Source: Desulfovibrio sp. A2 (GTDB taxonomy: Bacteria; Desulfobacterota; Desulfovibrionia; Desulfovibrionales; Desulfovibrionaceae). From it: DNA of 64,000 bases. The notes beneath the pieces were generated by a model that was not told the DNA's origin, made no database searches, and saw only the letters and a list, made by a program, of their open reading frames with translations. Location of the stretch: contig NZ_AGFG01000042.1 of assembly GCF_000226255.1 (NCBI RefSeq), positions 36,023-100,022 on the forward strand. Direction: 5' to 3'. A program made the position numbers and the translations under genes. Every line of letters starts with the position of its first letter. Positions within the stretch are counted from its first letter, which is position 1. Below are positions 34,819-44,621 of this stretch, in pieces.

Positions 34819-36933
34819 ATGGCCAACAATCTGTACATCACCGCGACGGAATCGAAGAGCGGCAAGTCCGCCGTGGTGCTCGGGATGATGCAGCTATTGC
34901 TGCGCGACATCCGCAAGGTCGCCTTCTTCCGGCCCATCATCAACCGGCCGATCAAGGACGGGGTGGACCACGACACCAACCTGATCCTGACCCACTTCAA
35001 TCTCGACATCCCCGTGGCCGACACCTACGCCTACTCGCTGCAGGACGCCCGGGAGCTGATCAACAACGGTCAGCACGCCTCGCTGCTTGAGAACATTCTC
35101 AAGAAGTACAAGCAGCTGGAAGACAGCTACGACTTCGTGCTCTGCGAGGGCACCGACTTTCTGGGCAAGGATGCCGCCTTCGAGTTCGACCTGAACGCCG
35201 ACATCGCCGCCAACCTGGGCTGCCCGGTGATGGTGGTGGCCAACGGCCAGCAGAAGACCGCCGACGAGATCATCGCCTCCACCCAGCTGACCATCGACCT
35301 GCTGGATGAAAAGGGCCTGGACATCGTGGCCGCCGTGATCAACCGCGCCTCGGTCACCGACGCCGAGCGCGACGAGGTCATCCGCAGCCTGGAGTGCAAG
35401 GTCAACTGCTCGAACCCGCTGGCCGTGTACGTGGTGCCCGAGGAACCCACCCTGGGCAAGCCCACCATGGGCGACGTGAAGAAGTGGCTGGGCGCGCAGG
35501 TGCTGTACGGTCACGGCCGTCTGGACACCCTGGTGGACGACTACATCATCGCCGCCATGCAGATCGGCAACTTTCTCGACTACGTCACCCCCGGATGCCT
35601 GGTGATCACCCCCGGCGACCGTTCGGACATCATCCTGGCCGGTCTTGCCTGCCGCCTTTCCGGCGCCTACCCCGACATCTCCGGCATGCTGCTCACCGGC
35701 GGCCTGCAACCCGCGCCCAACGTGCACCGGCTCATCGAAGGCTGGACCGGGGTGCCCATTCCCATCCTGTCGGTGAAGGACCACACCTACAAGACCATCC
35801 AGACCCTGAACGAACTCTACGGCAAGATCGAGCCGGACAACGATCGCAAGATCGCCACCGCCCTCGGCCTGTTCGAGCGTTCCGTGGACAGCCAGGAACT
35901 GGGCCGCCGCCTGATCAACCGCAAGTCCAGCCGCATCACCCCCATGATGTTCGAGTTCAACCTCATCGAGCGCGCCAAGCAGAACCGCATGCGCATTGTG
36001 CTGCCAGAAGGGGTGGAGGAACGCATCCTGCGCGCCGCCGACATCCTGGCCCGGCGCGAGGTTGCCGACATCATCCTGCTGGGCGACGCCGACAAGGTGG
36101 GCGCCAAGGTCAGCGAACTGGGCATCGACCTTGACGGCGTGCAGATCATCCAGCCCAACCTGTCGCCCAAGTTCGAGGAATACGCCCAGGCCTACTTCGA
36201 ACTGCGCAAGCACAAGGGCGTCAGCATCGAACGCGCCCGCGACACCATGAACGACGTCACCTACTTCGGCACCATGATGGTGCACAAGGGCGACGCGGAA
36301 GGCATGGTCTCCGGCTCCATCAACACCACGGCGCACACCATCCGCCCGGCGTTCGAGTTCATCAAGACCAAGCCCGGCTTCTCCATCGTGTCCAGCGTGT
36401 TCCTGATGTGCCTGAAGGACCGCGTGCTGGCCTTCGGCGACTGCGCGGTGAACCCCAACCCCACGGCGGAACAGCTGGCCGAGATCGCCATCAACTCGGC
36501 CCACACCGCGCGCATCTTCGGCATTGAGCCGCGCGTGGCCATGCTGTCGTACTCCACCGGCTCGTCCGGCAAGGGCGCGGACGTGGAAAAGGTCATCGAG
36601 GCCACCCGCATCGCCAAGGAACGCGCGCCGGAACTCCTGCTGGAAGGCCCGCTGCAGTACGACGCCGCCATCGACATGGACGTGGCGCGCACCAAGCTGC
36701 CCGGCAGCCAGGTGGCGGGCCAGGCCACCGTGTTCATCTTCCCGGACCTGAACACCGGCAACAACACCTACAAGGCCGTGCAGCGCGCCGCCGGGGCCGT
36801 GGCCATCGGCCCGGTGCTGCAGGGCCTGAACAAGCCCGTCAACGACCTGTCGCGCGGCTGCACGGTGCCCGACATCGTGAACACCGTGGCCATCACCGCC
36901 ATTCAGGCGCAGGCCGAAAAGGGCCTCATCTAG
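34819..36933 (+). CDS. pta: Phosphate acetyltransferase, long form with DRTGG domain
   Basis: 704 residues; AAGGAG upstream of the ATG at 34819. It converts acetyl-CoA and phosphate to acetyl phosphate. Residues 1-220 are a BioD-like P-loop domain (ITATESKSGKSAVVLGMM), residues about 230-340 the DRTGG domain (TPGDRSDIILAG), and the last 330 the catalytic PTA_PTB domain (RMRIVLPEGVEERILRAADI, SGSINTTAHTIRPAF, LSYSTGSSGKGADVEK). This is the Pta architecture of about 700 residues known in E. coli, in which the N-terminal part is regulatory. It lies directly upstream of ackA. Confidence 0.95.
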   Translation: MANNLYITATESKSGKSAVVLGMMQLLLRDIRKVAFFRPIINRPIKDGVDHDTNLILTHFNLDIPVADTYAYSLQDARELINNGQHASLLENILKKYKQLEDSYDFVLCEGTDFLGKDAAFEFDLNADIAANLGCPVMVVANGQQKTADEIIASTQLTIDLLDEKGLDIVAAVINRASVTDAERDEVIRSLECKVNCSNPLAVYVVPEEPTLGKPTMGDVKKWLGAQVLYGHGRLDTLVDDYIIAAMQIGNFLDYVTPGCLVITPGDRSDIILAGLACRLSGAYPDISGMLLTGGLQPAPNVHRLIEGWTGVPIPILSVKDHTYKTIQTLNELYGKIEPDNDRKIATALGLFERSVDSQELGRRLINRKSSRITPMMFEFNLIERAKQNRMRIVLPEGVEERILRAADILARREVADIILLGDADKVGAKVSELGIDLDGVQIIQPNLSPKFEEYAQAYFELRKHKGVSIERARDTMNDVTYFGTMMVHKGDAEGMVSGSINTTAHTIRPAFEFIKTKPGFSIVSSVFLMCLKDRVLAFGDCAVNPNPTAEQLAEIAINSAHTARIFGIEPRVAMLSYSTGSSGKGADVEKVIEATRIAKERAPELLLEGPLQYDAAIDMDVARTKLPGSQVAGQATVFIFPDLNTGNNTYKAVQRAAGAVAIGPVLQGLNKPVNDLSRGCTVPDIVNTVAITAIQAQAEKGLI

Positions 36934-37083
36934 CACCCATCGCCGCACGGCGGGGTTCGCCCCGCCGCGCTGGCTTCACAACGGCAACCACGGCCGGGGG
37001 GCCGCCCACACTCCCCCCGGCGCCCGCCCCTCCGGGCCGCCCACACGGCCCGGAGGGCCACACTCCCAAAGGAAACGACCCGC

Positions 37084-38298
37084 ATGAACGTACTCGTCAT
37101 CAACTCCGGCAGCTCGTCCATCAAGTACCAGCTCATCGACATGACCACCGAGCAGCCCCTGTGCTCCGGCCTTGTCGAGCGCATCGGCGAAGGCATGGGC
37201 AAACTGACCCACAAGATCAAGCCCGACACGGACGCCGAGGAAAAGATCGTCCTCGAACAGGCGTTCGCCAATCATGTCGAAGGCATGAAGAAAGTCGTGG
37301 ACCTGATCACCGATGCCGAGAAGGGCGTCATCGCCGACAAGGGCGAAATTTACGCCGTGGGTCACCGCGTGCTGCTCGGCGGCGAAGAGATCAAGCAGTC
37401 CGTCCAGATCGACGAATGGGCCAAGGGCATCATCCGCGACTACATTCCGCTGGGCCCGCTGCACAACCCCGCCAACCTCGCGGGCATCGAAGTGGCCGAA
37501 GAACTCTTCCCGCATGCGCCGTCCGTGGGCGTGTTCGACACCGAGTTCCACCAGACCATGCCCAAGAAGGCGTACCTTTACCCGCTACCCTACGACCTGT
37601 ACAAGTCGCTGCGCATCCGCCGCTACGGCTTCCACGGCACCTCGCACCGCTACATCACCAAGAAGACGGCGCAGTTCCTGGACAAGCCCCTGGACCAGCT
37701 GAACATCATCACCTGCCACCTCGGCAACGGGTGCTCCATGGCCGCCGTGAAGAACGGCCAGTGCGTGGACACCACCATGGGCATCACCCCGCTGGAAGGC
37801 CTGATGATGGGCACCCGTTGCGGCGACATCGACCCTGCCCTGGTTCCCTTCCTGATGGAAAAGAAGGGCTGGACCGGCGCCGAGATCGACAACGTGATGA
37901 ACAAGCAGAGCGGCCTGAAGGGCGTGTGCGGCATGAACGACATGCGCGACATCCACGCCGCCCGTGAAAAGGGCGACGAGATGGCGCAGCTTGCGTTCGA
38001 CATGTTCGTCTACCGCATCCGCAAGTACATCGGCGCCTTCGCCGTGGTGGTGGGCAAGCTGGACGCCATCGTGTTCACCGCCGGCATCGGCGAGAACGAC
38101 GACCACCTGCGCGCCGCCGTGTGCAAGGACATGGACATCCTGGGCATCGACATCGACGAAGCGGTCAACGCCAAGCGTTCCGGCCAGGCGCGCCACATCG
38201 GCAAGCCCGGCCAGCGCGTGCCGGTGCTGGTGGTGCCCACCAACGAAGAACTGGAAATCGCCCAGACCACGGTTGCCGTGCTGAACGGCAAGAACTAG
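37084..38298 (+). CDS. ackA: Acetate kinase
   Basis: 404 residues; AAAGGAAACGACCCGC precedes the ATG. It forms ATP and acetate from acetyl phosphate, the substrate-level phosphorylation step of lactate oxidation. Signatures are the start MNVLVINSGSSSIKYQL (ASKHA phosphate loop), FHGTSHRYI (catalytic His region), HLGNGCSMAAVKNGQCVDTT and FTAGIGEND. Length matches the family. About 150 nt separate it from pta, with no terminator. Confidence 0.97.
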   Translation: MNVLVINSGSSSIKYQLIDMTTEQPLCSGLVERIGEGMGKLTHKIKPDTDAEEKIVLEQAFANHVEGMKKVVDLITDAEKGVIADKGEIYAVGHRVLLGGEEIKQSVQIDEWAKGIIRDYIPLGPLHNPANLAGIEVAEELFPHAPSVGVFDTEFHQTMPKKAYLYPLPYDLYKSLRIRRYGFHGTSHRYITKKTAQFLDKPLDQLNIITCHLGNGCSMAAVKNGQCVDTTMGITPLEGLMMGTRCGDIDPALVPFLMEKKGWTGAEIDNVMNKQSGLKGVCGMNDMRDIHAAREKGDEMAQLAFDMFVYRIRKYIGAFAVVVGKLDAIVFTAGIGENDDHLRAAVCKDMDILGIDIDEAVNAKRSGQARHIGKPGQRVPVLVVPTNEELEIAQTTVAVLNGKN

Positions 38299-38343
38299 GC
38301 CTGCCGCCGCTACGGTATTTTTGCCCTCTGCCTGCGTCAGAAC

Positions 38344-38396
38344 AGCTTTTTATTCCGGTTGAATACCATAAAAGTATACGCCCTTCATAAAAAGCT
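38344..38396 (+). repeat. 10-bp inverted repeat in an AT-rich intergenic patch
   Basis: AGCTTTTTAT and ATAAAAAGCT are exact inverted copies, 33 nt apart, within the only markedly AT-rich patch of the operon (about 38320-38460). A smaller ATAC/GTAT stem lies between them. It may be a promoter/operator or an mRNA element controlling the last three genes. Confidence 0.5.
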
Positions 38397-38462
38397 ATTC
38401 TTCCTTGGCAGAGAACAAAAATCCTCATAGCGGCAACAGGCCCTAGTCGGCGAAATAGTATT

Positions 38463-38498
38463 CCCCGCCGCGCCGCCCATGGGGGCGGCGCGGCGGGG
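38463..38498 (+). promoter_or_regulatory. 16-bp perfect GC hairpin before the DRTGG gene
   Basis: CCCCGCCGCGCCGCCC pairs exactly with GGGCGGCGCGGCGGGG around ATGG. No T-run follows. It ends 76 nt before the next start and may pause transcription or protect the downstream transcript. Confidence 0.55.
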
Positions 38499-38574
38499 CC
38501 TCTCCGGGGCGCGGCCGCGCGCGGCCACGGCCCGGAACATCCCACGGCCTTTCGTACACACCGGACACACACGC

Positions 38575-39636
38575 ATGGTGGGCATCTACATCGGATCAAC
38601 TGCGCCTCGGGCAGGCAAGAACCTTGTCTGCATGGCGCTCGGTTTGGCGCTGCGGCAGGCCGGACGCAACGTGGGCTTCATGAAGCCCCTGGGAACGTTG
38701 CCCCGGACCGTGGACGAACAGACCGGCGACGAGGACGCCCTTCTGGTGCAAGAGGTGCTGGGGCTTTCCGCCCCGCCCGAAGTGATGACCCCCGTGATCA
38801 TGCCCGGCAACATCCGGGCGGCCGCCCTGTCGGCTGGCAACGCGCTTGAGCGCGTGGCCTCGGCCTACGGGGCGCTGTCACGCGGGCACGACACCATGCT
38901 GGTGGGCGGGGCCGGGGCGTTCCTGACCACCGGCAAGGCGCGCGGCGTGGACGGCCCCTCGGTCGTCCGGCGGCTCGACCTCAAGGTGCTGCTGGTGGAA
39001 CGGTACGCCCACGGCATCGACTACGACGCCATCCTGTACGCAAAGGAACTGCTGGGAGACGCCCTTGCGGGCGTCCTGTGCAATGACGTGCCCGAAAGCT
39101 ACCTGCGCGACGCCGAGGAAGTGCTTGTCCCGTTCCTTGCGGAACGGGGCGTGCCCGTTCTCGGCATCGTGCCCAACGACCCGCTCCTCAACGCCATCAA
39201 GGTGTCGGAGCTGGCGCACCGCCTGGGTGGTCGCATGGTCTCGGGCACGGCGCGGGCCAGCCGCATCGTGGATGGGTTCCTCATCGGCACCATGCAGGTG
39301 GAGAACTTCATGGCGCACTTTCGGCGGCACGCCAACTGCGCAACCATCGTGGGCGGAGACCGGACGGACCTGCAACTCGTCGCGCTGGAGGGGCAGTGCC
39401 CTTGCCTGGTCCTGACCGGAAACATCCCCCCCGATGAGATCATACGCGCCCGGTCAGAGGCGCTGGGGGTTCCGGTGGTGGTGGTCCGCGAGGACACCTA
39501 CACCGTGGCCCGCAAGATGGAGGAGATCCTGAACAGCCAGAAGCTGCGCGAACTGGTCAAGATACGCCGCGGGGCCGACCTCGTGGCGCATGCCCTGGAC
39601 CTGTCGCGGCTGATGGCCCAACTTGGCATTCAGTAA
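38575..39636 (+). CDS. DRTGG-domain protein (Pta N-terminal paralogue)
   Basis: 353 residues starting MVGIYIGSTAPRAGKNLVCM; this P-loop-like region parallels the Pta N-terminus but has GSTAPRAGKN in place of the classic ESKSGKS. Residues about 215-330 form the DRTGG domain (GGDRTDLQLVALEGQCPCLVLTGNIPP). There is no catalytic PTA_PTB domain, so it cannot be a phosphotransacetylase. In the conserved operon it follows ackA. I infer a regulatory or sensory partner of Pta/AckA, but no function is established to my knowledge. No clear Shine-Dalgarno sequence is visible. Confidence 0.8.
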   Translation: MVGIYIGSTAPRAGKNLVCMALGLALRQAGRNVGFMKPLGTLPRTVDEQTGDEDALLVQEVLGLSAPPEVMTPVIMPGNIRAAALSAGNALERVASAYGALSRGHDTMLVGGAGAFLTTGKARGVDGPSVVRRLDLKVLLVERYAHGIDYDAILYAKELLGDALAGVLCNDVPESYLRDAEEVLVPFLAERGVPVLGIVPNDPLLNAIKVSELAHRLGGRMVSGTARASRIVDGFLIGTMQVENFMAHFRRHANCATIVGGDRTDLQLVALEGQCPCLVLTGNIPPDEIIRARSEALGVPVVVVREDTYTVARKMEEILNSQKLRELVKIRRGADLVAHALDLSRLMAQLGIQ

Positions 39637-39649
39637 AGGGAGAGTACTG

Positions 39650-40279
39650 ATGAGTGCTACCAATGACCTTGCCCGGCTCATGCGTGAGAAAGCCGAGGCG
39701 GTCGGCGCCACCGTGGTGGAACTGAAGGACCTGAAAGAGGCCTTCGCCTACGCCCTCGACGTCTGTGACAAGAAGGAAGCCTGCCAGCTGCTGGTTTCCG
39801 GCTGCGAGGAAAAGCTTTCGGACAAGGCCGAGGCCCTGTGCGAAACCAAGCAGGAAAAGGTGGTGGCCGCACCCAACCTTTCCGAAGAAGAATACGCCGC
39901 CTTCTCGGCCCTGTGCGCCGAACGCGGCATCAAGTGCATCCGCGAGGGCCTGCGCGCCCATCTCGCGGGCATCGACATCGGCGTGGCCCATGCCGACATG
40001 GCCATCGCCGAAACCGGCACCTGCGTCATCGACTCCACCAGCGAGGAACTGCGCCTGTCCTCCATGATCAGCGAGATCCACATGGCCATCCTGCCCAAGT
40101 CGCGCATCAAGGCCACCGCCTTCGACGCCGAGCGGGAGGTCAACGCGCTGATCAACACCGGCACGCCGCGCTACACGGCATTCGTCACCGGGCCCAGCCG
40201 CACCGCCGACATCGAGCGCGTGCTGGCCATCGGCGTGCACGGACCGCTGGAACTGCACATCCTGATGCTGGAGGACTAG
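39650..40279 (+). CDS. lutC: LutC-like LUD-domain protein
   Basis: 209 residues, 13 nt after the previous gene, with AAAGGGAGAG upstream. IGVAHADMAIAETGTCVID is the LUD (DUF162) signature shared by LutB and LutC, and LSSMISEIHMAILPKS follows as in LutC. It is part of the L-lactate utilisation complex with the LutB/LutA-like protein encoded next. LutC has no Fe-S motif and its exact role is unsettled; it is needed for LutABC-type L-lactate oxidation in other bacteria. Confidence 0.85.
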   Translation: MSATNDLARLMREKAEAVGATVVELKDLKEAFAYALDVCDKKEACQLLVSGCEEKLSDKAEALCETKQEKVVAAPNLSEEEYAAFSALCAERGIKCIREGLRAHLAGIDIGVAHADMAIAETGTCVIDSTSEELRLSSMISEIHMAILPKSRIKATAFDAEREVNALINTGTPRYTAFVTGPSRTADIERVLAIGVHGPLELHILMLED

Positions 40280-40282
40280 TCG

Positions 40283-42433
40283 ATGCAAACCGCCAAGACC
40301 CTGAAAGAATACCGCAAGGAACTGCGCGAATCCCTCGACAACGAGTTTCTGCGCGAGGCCATGGACAAGTTCGCCACGGCCTACCCCGTCAGCCGCGCCA
40401 ACGCCTTCCGTGGCCTTGACGAAAAGGCCATGATCGCCGAAGTGGCCGACGCCAAGGACGCCGCCGCCAGGAACATGGACGGCCTGTTCGCCCAGTTCAA
40501 GGCAGAGGCCGAAAAGCGCGGCGTGAAGGTGCACATGGCCAAGGACGCCGCAGAGGCCAACGAGATCATCGCGCGCATCGCCAAGAACGCGAACTGCAAG
40601 AAGATCGTCAAGTCCAAGTCCATGACGGCGGAAGAAACGCTGCTCAACCACCGCCTGGAGGAAGACGGCCTCGACGTGATCGAGACCGACCTTGGCGAAT
40701 GGATCATCCAGCTGCGCCACGAAGGGCCGACCCACATGGTCATGCCCGCCATCCACCTTTCGCGCTACCAGGTGGCCGACCTCTTCTCCGAGGTGACCAA
40801 GCAGAAGCAGGAAGTGGACATCCAGCGCCTGGTCAAGGTGGCCCGCCGCGAACTGCGCCAGCACTTCGCCACCGCCGACATGGGCATCTCGGGCGCCAAC
40901 TTCGCCATCGCCGAATCGGGCACCATCGGCCTGGTCACCAACGAAGGCAACGCCCGCCTGGTCACCACCCTGCCCCGCGTGCACGTGGCCCTGTGCGGCC
41001 TGGACAAGCTGACCCCCAGCCTGAACGACGCCCTGAAGTCGCTGCGCGTGCTGCCCCGCAACGCCACCGGCCAGGCCATCACCTCGTACGTCACCTGGAT
41101 CACGGGCGCCAACGAGTGCAAGGCTGCCGCCGACGAGAAGAAGGAAATGCACATCGTGTTCCTGGACAACGGCCGCCGCGCCCTGGCCCAGGACCCGCTG
41201 TTCTCGCAGGTGATGCGCTGCGTGCGCTGCGGCGCGTGCGCCAACGTGTGCCCGGTGTACCGTCTGGTGGGCGGCCACAAGATGGGCCACATCTACATCG
41301 GCGCCATCGGCCTCATCCTCACCTACTTCTTCCACGGCAAGGACAAGGCCCGCAACCTGGTGCAGAACTGCATCAACTGCGAAGCCTGCAAGAGCATCTG
41401 CGCGGGCGGCATCGACCTGCCCCGCCTGATCAAGGAAATCCGCGCCCGCCTCAGCGAAGAGGACGGCGCGCCCGTTGAAGCCACCCTGCTCGGCAAGGTG
41501 CTGAAGAACCGCAAGCTCTTCCACACCCTGCTGCGCTTCGGCAAGTACGCCCAGAAGCCGGTTACCGGCGGCACCCCGTATCTGCGCCACCTGCCGCAGA
41601 TGTTCATGAAGGACCACGGGTTCCGCGCGCTGCCCGCCATCGCGGACAAGGCCTTCCGCGACGAATGGGAAACCATCCGTCCGCGCGTCTCGGGCGCCAA
41701 GCTGCGCGTGGCCCTGTTCTCGGGCTGCGTGCAGGACTTCGTCTACCCCGAGCAGATGAAGGCCGCCGTGAAGGTGCTGGCGTCCAAGGGCGTGGAGATG
41801 GACTTCCCCATGGACCAGAGCTGCTGCGGCCTGCCGGTGCAGATGATGGCCGAACGCCAGGCCACCATCGACGTGGCGCGCCAGAACGTCATGGCGTTCG
41901 ACGCGGCCAAGTACGACTACATCCTCACCCTGTGCGCCTCGTGCGCCTCGCACCTGAAGGAAGGCTACCCCAACATCCTCGCGGGGCAGCCGGACATGAC
42001 GGGCAAGGTGAAGCTGTTCGCCTCCAAGGTCATCGACTTCAGCTCCTTCGTCCATGACGTGCTGGGCATGACCGCCGACGACTTCAAGGGCAAGGGCGAG
42101 AAGGTGGCCTACCACTCCTCGTGCCACCTGTGCCGCGGCCTTGGCGTGGTGGAACAGCCCCGCGCGCTCATCGCGTCTTCCGGGTCGGAATACTGCCCGG
42201 CCCAGGAAGAAGCGGTGTGCTGCGGCTTTGGCGGCACCTTCTCCATGAAGTTCCCGGAACTGTCCAAGGAACTGCTGGACAAGAAGCTGAACAACGCCGA
42301 AGCCACCGGGGCCACCCGCATGGTGGCCGACTGCCCCGGCTGCATCATGCAGATCCGAGGCGGCGCGGAAAAGCGCGGCAACCGCATGAAGGTCGGGCAC
42401 ATCGCCGAACTTCTGGCGGAAAACCTGAAGTAA
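40283..42433 (+). CDS. LutB-LutA fusion, Fe-S L-lactate dehydrogenase subunit
   Basis: 716 residues beginning 4 nt after lutC. Residues about 20-300 are the LUD domain (TADMGISGANFAIAESGTIG). Two [4Fe-4S] motifs follow (CVRCGACANVCP near 313, CINCEACKSICAGG near 363). The C-terminal third has two CCG domains (FSGCVQD...CCGLP, SSCHLCRG...CCGFGGTF), which in Bacillus and Shewanella are the separate LutA/LldE protein. The fusion joins both Fe-S subunits. It would oxidise L-lactate to pyruvate, complementing the GlcD/GlcF D-lactate enzyme. It is the last gene of the operon. Confidence 0.87.
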   Translation: MQTAKTLKEYRKELRESLDNEFLREAMDKFATAYPVSRANAFRGLDEKAMIAEVADAKDAAARNMDGLFAQFKAEAEKRGVKVHMAKDAAEANEIIARIAKNANCKKIVKSKSMTAEETLLNHRLEEDGLDVIETDLGEWIIQLRHEGPTHMVMPAIHLSRYQVADLFSEVTKQKQEVDIQRLVKVARRELRQHFATADMGISGANFAIAESGTIGLVTNEGNARLVTTLPRVHVALCGLDKLTPSLNDALKSLRVLPRNATGQAITSYVTWITGANECKAAADEKKEMHIVFLDNGRRALAQDPLFSQVMRCVRCGACANVCPVYRLVGGHKMGHIYIGAIGLILTYFFHGKDKARNLVQNCINCEACKSICAGGIDLPRLIKEIRARLSEEDGAPVEATLLGKVLKNRKLFHTLLRFGKYAQKPVTGGTPYLRHLPQMFMKDHGFRALPAIADKAFRDEWETIRPRVSGAKLRVALFSGCVQDFVYPEQMKAAVKVLASKGVEMDFPMDQSCCGLPVQMMAERQATIDVARQNVMAFDAAKYDYILTLCASCASHLKEGYPNILAGQPDMTGKVKLFASKVIDFSSFVHDVLGMTADDFKGKGEKVAYHSSCHLCRGLGVVEQPRALIASSGSEYCPAQEEAVCCGFGGTFSMKFPELSKELLDKKLNNAEATGATRMVADCPGCIMQIRGGAEKRGNRMKVGHIAELLAENLK

Positions 42434-42461
42434 TCCCGCTTTCCGTCGATTGATACATTGG

Positions 42462-42496
42462 GGGGCCGTTTCCGCCGTTGGCGGGGACGGCCCCTT
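42462..42496 (+). terminator. Terminator of the lactate operon
   Basis: GGGGCCGT pairs with ACGGCCCC, with an inner CCGCC/GGCGG stem around GTT. Only TT follows, but stem strength and position 28 nt after the last gene fit an operon end. Confidence 0.65.
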
Positions 42497-42668
42497 GCGT
42501 TCCGCGCGGGACGGCAGACCCCGCGCGAGAAGAAACGTGAACCACTAACGCTCTTTGCAAGAGCGGCACGTCGGTGTAGTGTCGTAGTAGCCCCAAATTC
42601 CGTGGGCATGATGGCGGCACGCCGCAGGGCAGGCGCTCCAGGGGCGGCGAACAACCAAGGGGGAACGC

Positions 42669-44483
42669 ATGTTCAGGAACTTTTCCATCGGTGCGCGGGT
42701 CATCGCGCTGCTCGTGTTCATGGTGCTGTTCGTGGCGGGCGTGGTGGCGGCCTTCGTGTCCACCATCGGCACGGTGAAGGACCACGGCGTCACCGAAACC
42801 CAGCAGGTGATGCTGGACGAGGAAAAGGCCAAGCTGCAGGTGGCCACCCACACCATTGCCCTGGCGCTGGGCCAGCTTGTGGCCGACGTGCCCGACGATG
42901 CCGCCCGCATAGAAATGGTGCGCAAGGCCATCGACACCATCCGCTTCGAGAAGGACCAGTCCGGGTACTATTTCGTCTACCAGGGCACCACCAACGTGGC
43001 CCTGCCGCCCAACAAGAGCGTGCAGGGCAAGGACCTGGCCGAGACCAAGGACAAGAACGGGGTGTACTTCGTGCGCGAGCTGTCGCAGCGCGCGGCGGCG
43101 GGCGGGGGCTTCGTCGAGTACATCTTCCCCAAGCCGGGCAAGGGCGACCAGCCCAAGCTGGCCTATTCCGAAATGATTCCCGGCACCAAGTTCTGGATCG
43201 GCACCGGGGTGTACATCGACAACATCGACGAGGCCAAGGCCGCCATCAACGCCAACCTCGAGGGCCTGGCCAACAAGGCCCTGACCTGGCAGCTTTCGGT
43301 CATGACGGCGATTCTGGTTCTGGTGGTCATACCCGTCTGTATCATGCTCATCGCGTCCATCGTGCGACCGTTGCGTGAAGCCACGGGGGCGGCCCAGGCC
43401 GTTGCCGAAGGCAACCTGGACGTGCGCATAGAGGCCAAGGGCCGCGACGAGGTCTCGGCGCTTCAGGCGGCGCTGAACACCATGGTCACCACGCTCAAGA
43501 ACAACATCGCGGACATCACCGAAAAGCAGCGCGAGGCGGCCCGCCAGGCCGACGCGGCGCACGCCTCGGCCAAGCAGGCCGAAGAGGCCATGGCCAAGGC
43601 CGCCGTGGCCACCAAGGAGGGCATCCTTTCCGCCGCCGAACGGCTGGAAGGCGTGGTGCGCGCCATCGACCACGCGGCCGATGACATCTCGCGCCGGTCC
43701 GAGGAAATCAGCCGGGGCACCGACACCCAGATGGCCCGCATCAACGAGACCGCCACGGCCATGGAAGAAATGAACGCCACGGTGCTGGAAGTGGCCCGCA
43801 ACGCGGGCCGCGCCGCCGACCAGACCGAGGCTTCGCGCACCAAGGCCGACGAAGGCTCGGGCATGGTCAGCCAGACCGTGAAGGCCATGCAGGACCTGAA
43901 GACCCTGGCCAGCGGCCTGAAGGACAACATGCACCGCCTTGGCCAGCAGTCCGAGGCCATCGGCCACGTGATGAACGTGATCAACGACATCGCCGACCAG
44001 ACCAACCTGCTGGCGCTGAACGCGGCCATCGAGGCGGCCCGCGCCGGTGACGCCGGGCGCGGCTTCGCCGTGGTGGCCGACGAGGTGCGCAAGCTGGCGG
44101 AAAAGACCATGGGCGCCACCAAGGAAGTGGGCGACTCCATCCGGGCCATCCAGGACCTGGCCCGCACCAACGTGTCGGGCATGGACGACGCGGTGTCCGC
44201 CATCGACGGCGCGGCCCGGCTGTCCGGCACCTCGGGCGAGATGCTGCAACAGATCGTGACCATGGCCCACGACGCCGCCGGGCAGGTGCAGGCCATCGCC
44301 ACGGCGGCCGAGGAACAGTCCGCCGCCAGCGAGCAGATTACCCGCTCGGTGGAGGAAATCGACCGCATCGCCCGCGAAAACGGCACGCTGGTCAACGCCA
44401 CCAGCAGCGACCTGCGAAACCTGGCCGACCAGGCGGCGGAACTGCGCCGCCTCATCGAGGGCATGAAGAAGGAAGCCTCGTAG
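42669..44483 (+). CDS. Methyl-accepting chemotaxis protein with periplasmic Cache domain
   Basis: 604 residues. Helix 1 is [20 protein letters not shown]. The periplasmic part (about 35-205) has [26 protein letters not shown] and [14 protein letters not shown], the single-Cache (sCache_2) pattern. Helix 2 (about 210-232, [19 protein letters not shown]) precedes a HAMP domain and the cytoplasmic signalling domain, with the conserved hairpin tip [20 protein letters not shown]. It senses a small molecule, perhaps an organic acid given its place just after the lactate operon; that is inference. No C-terminal CheR-docking pentapeptide is visible. Confidence 0.93.
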   Translation: MFRNFSIGARVIALLVFMVLFVAGVVAAFVSTIGTVKDHGVTETQQVMLDEEKAKLQVATHTIALALGQLVADVPDDAARIEMVRKAIDTIRFEKDQSGYYFVYQGTTNVALPPNKSVQGKDLAETKDKNGVYFVRELSQRAAAGGGFVEYIFPKPGKGDQPKLAYSEMIPGTKFWIGTGVYIDNIDEAKAAINANLEGLANKALTWQLSVMTAILVLVVIPVCIMLIASIVRPLREATGAAQAVAEGNLDVRIEAKGRDEVSALQAALNTMVTTLKNNIADITEKQREAARQADAAHASAKQAEEAMAKAAVATKEGILSAAERLEGVVRAIDHAADDISRRSEEISRGTDTQMARINETATAMEEMNATVLEVARNAGRAADQTEASRTKADEGSGMVSQTVKAMQDLKTLASGLKDNMHRLGQQSEAIGHVMNVINDIADQTNLLALNAAIEAARAGDAGRGFAVVADEVRKLAEKTMGATKEVGDSIRAIQDLARTNVSGMDDAVSAIDGAARLSGTSGEMLQQIVTMAHDAAGQVQAIATAAEEQSAASEQITRSVEEIDRIARENGTLVNATSSDLRNLADQAAELRRLIEGMKKEAS

Positions 44484-44521
44484 CGGCGCGCCACGCGCCG
44501 CGCGGCACACCGCCCCGTTTC

Positions 44522-44554
44522 GGGCCGGGAGGGGGCAACCCCTTCCGGCCCTTT
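44522..44554 (+). terminator. Terminator after the first chemoreceptor
   Basis: GGGCCGGGAGGGG pairs with CCCCTTCCGGCCC (one wobble) across a GCAA loop and is followed by TTT, 39 nt after the stop codon. Confidence 0.75.
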
Positions 44555-44621
44555 GCCGTCTGGCGGCCATCGGCCCACGCCACGCCACGCGCAGGGCTGG
44601 CAACGGAGCATCGGCGATGCT

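Noticed and set aside
39557-42400. 950-codon minus-strand open frame across the lutC and lutBA genes
   Set aside because: Antisense shadow; the plus strand has LUD, Fe-S and CCG motifs in the proper order.
42549-42565. CGCTCTT-TGC-AAGAGCG hairpin upstream of the first chemoreceptor
   Set aside because: A short stem with no T-run and no nearby -10; not enough to name a terminator or operator.
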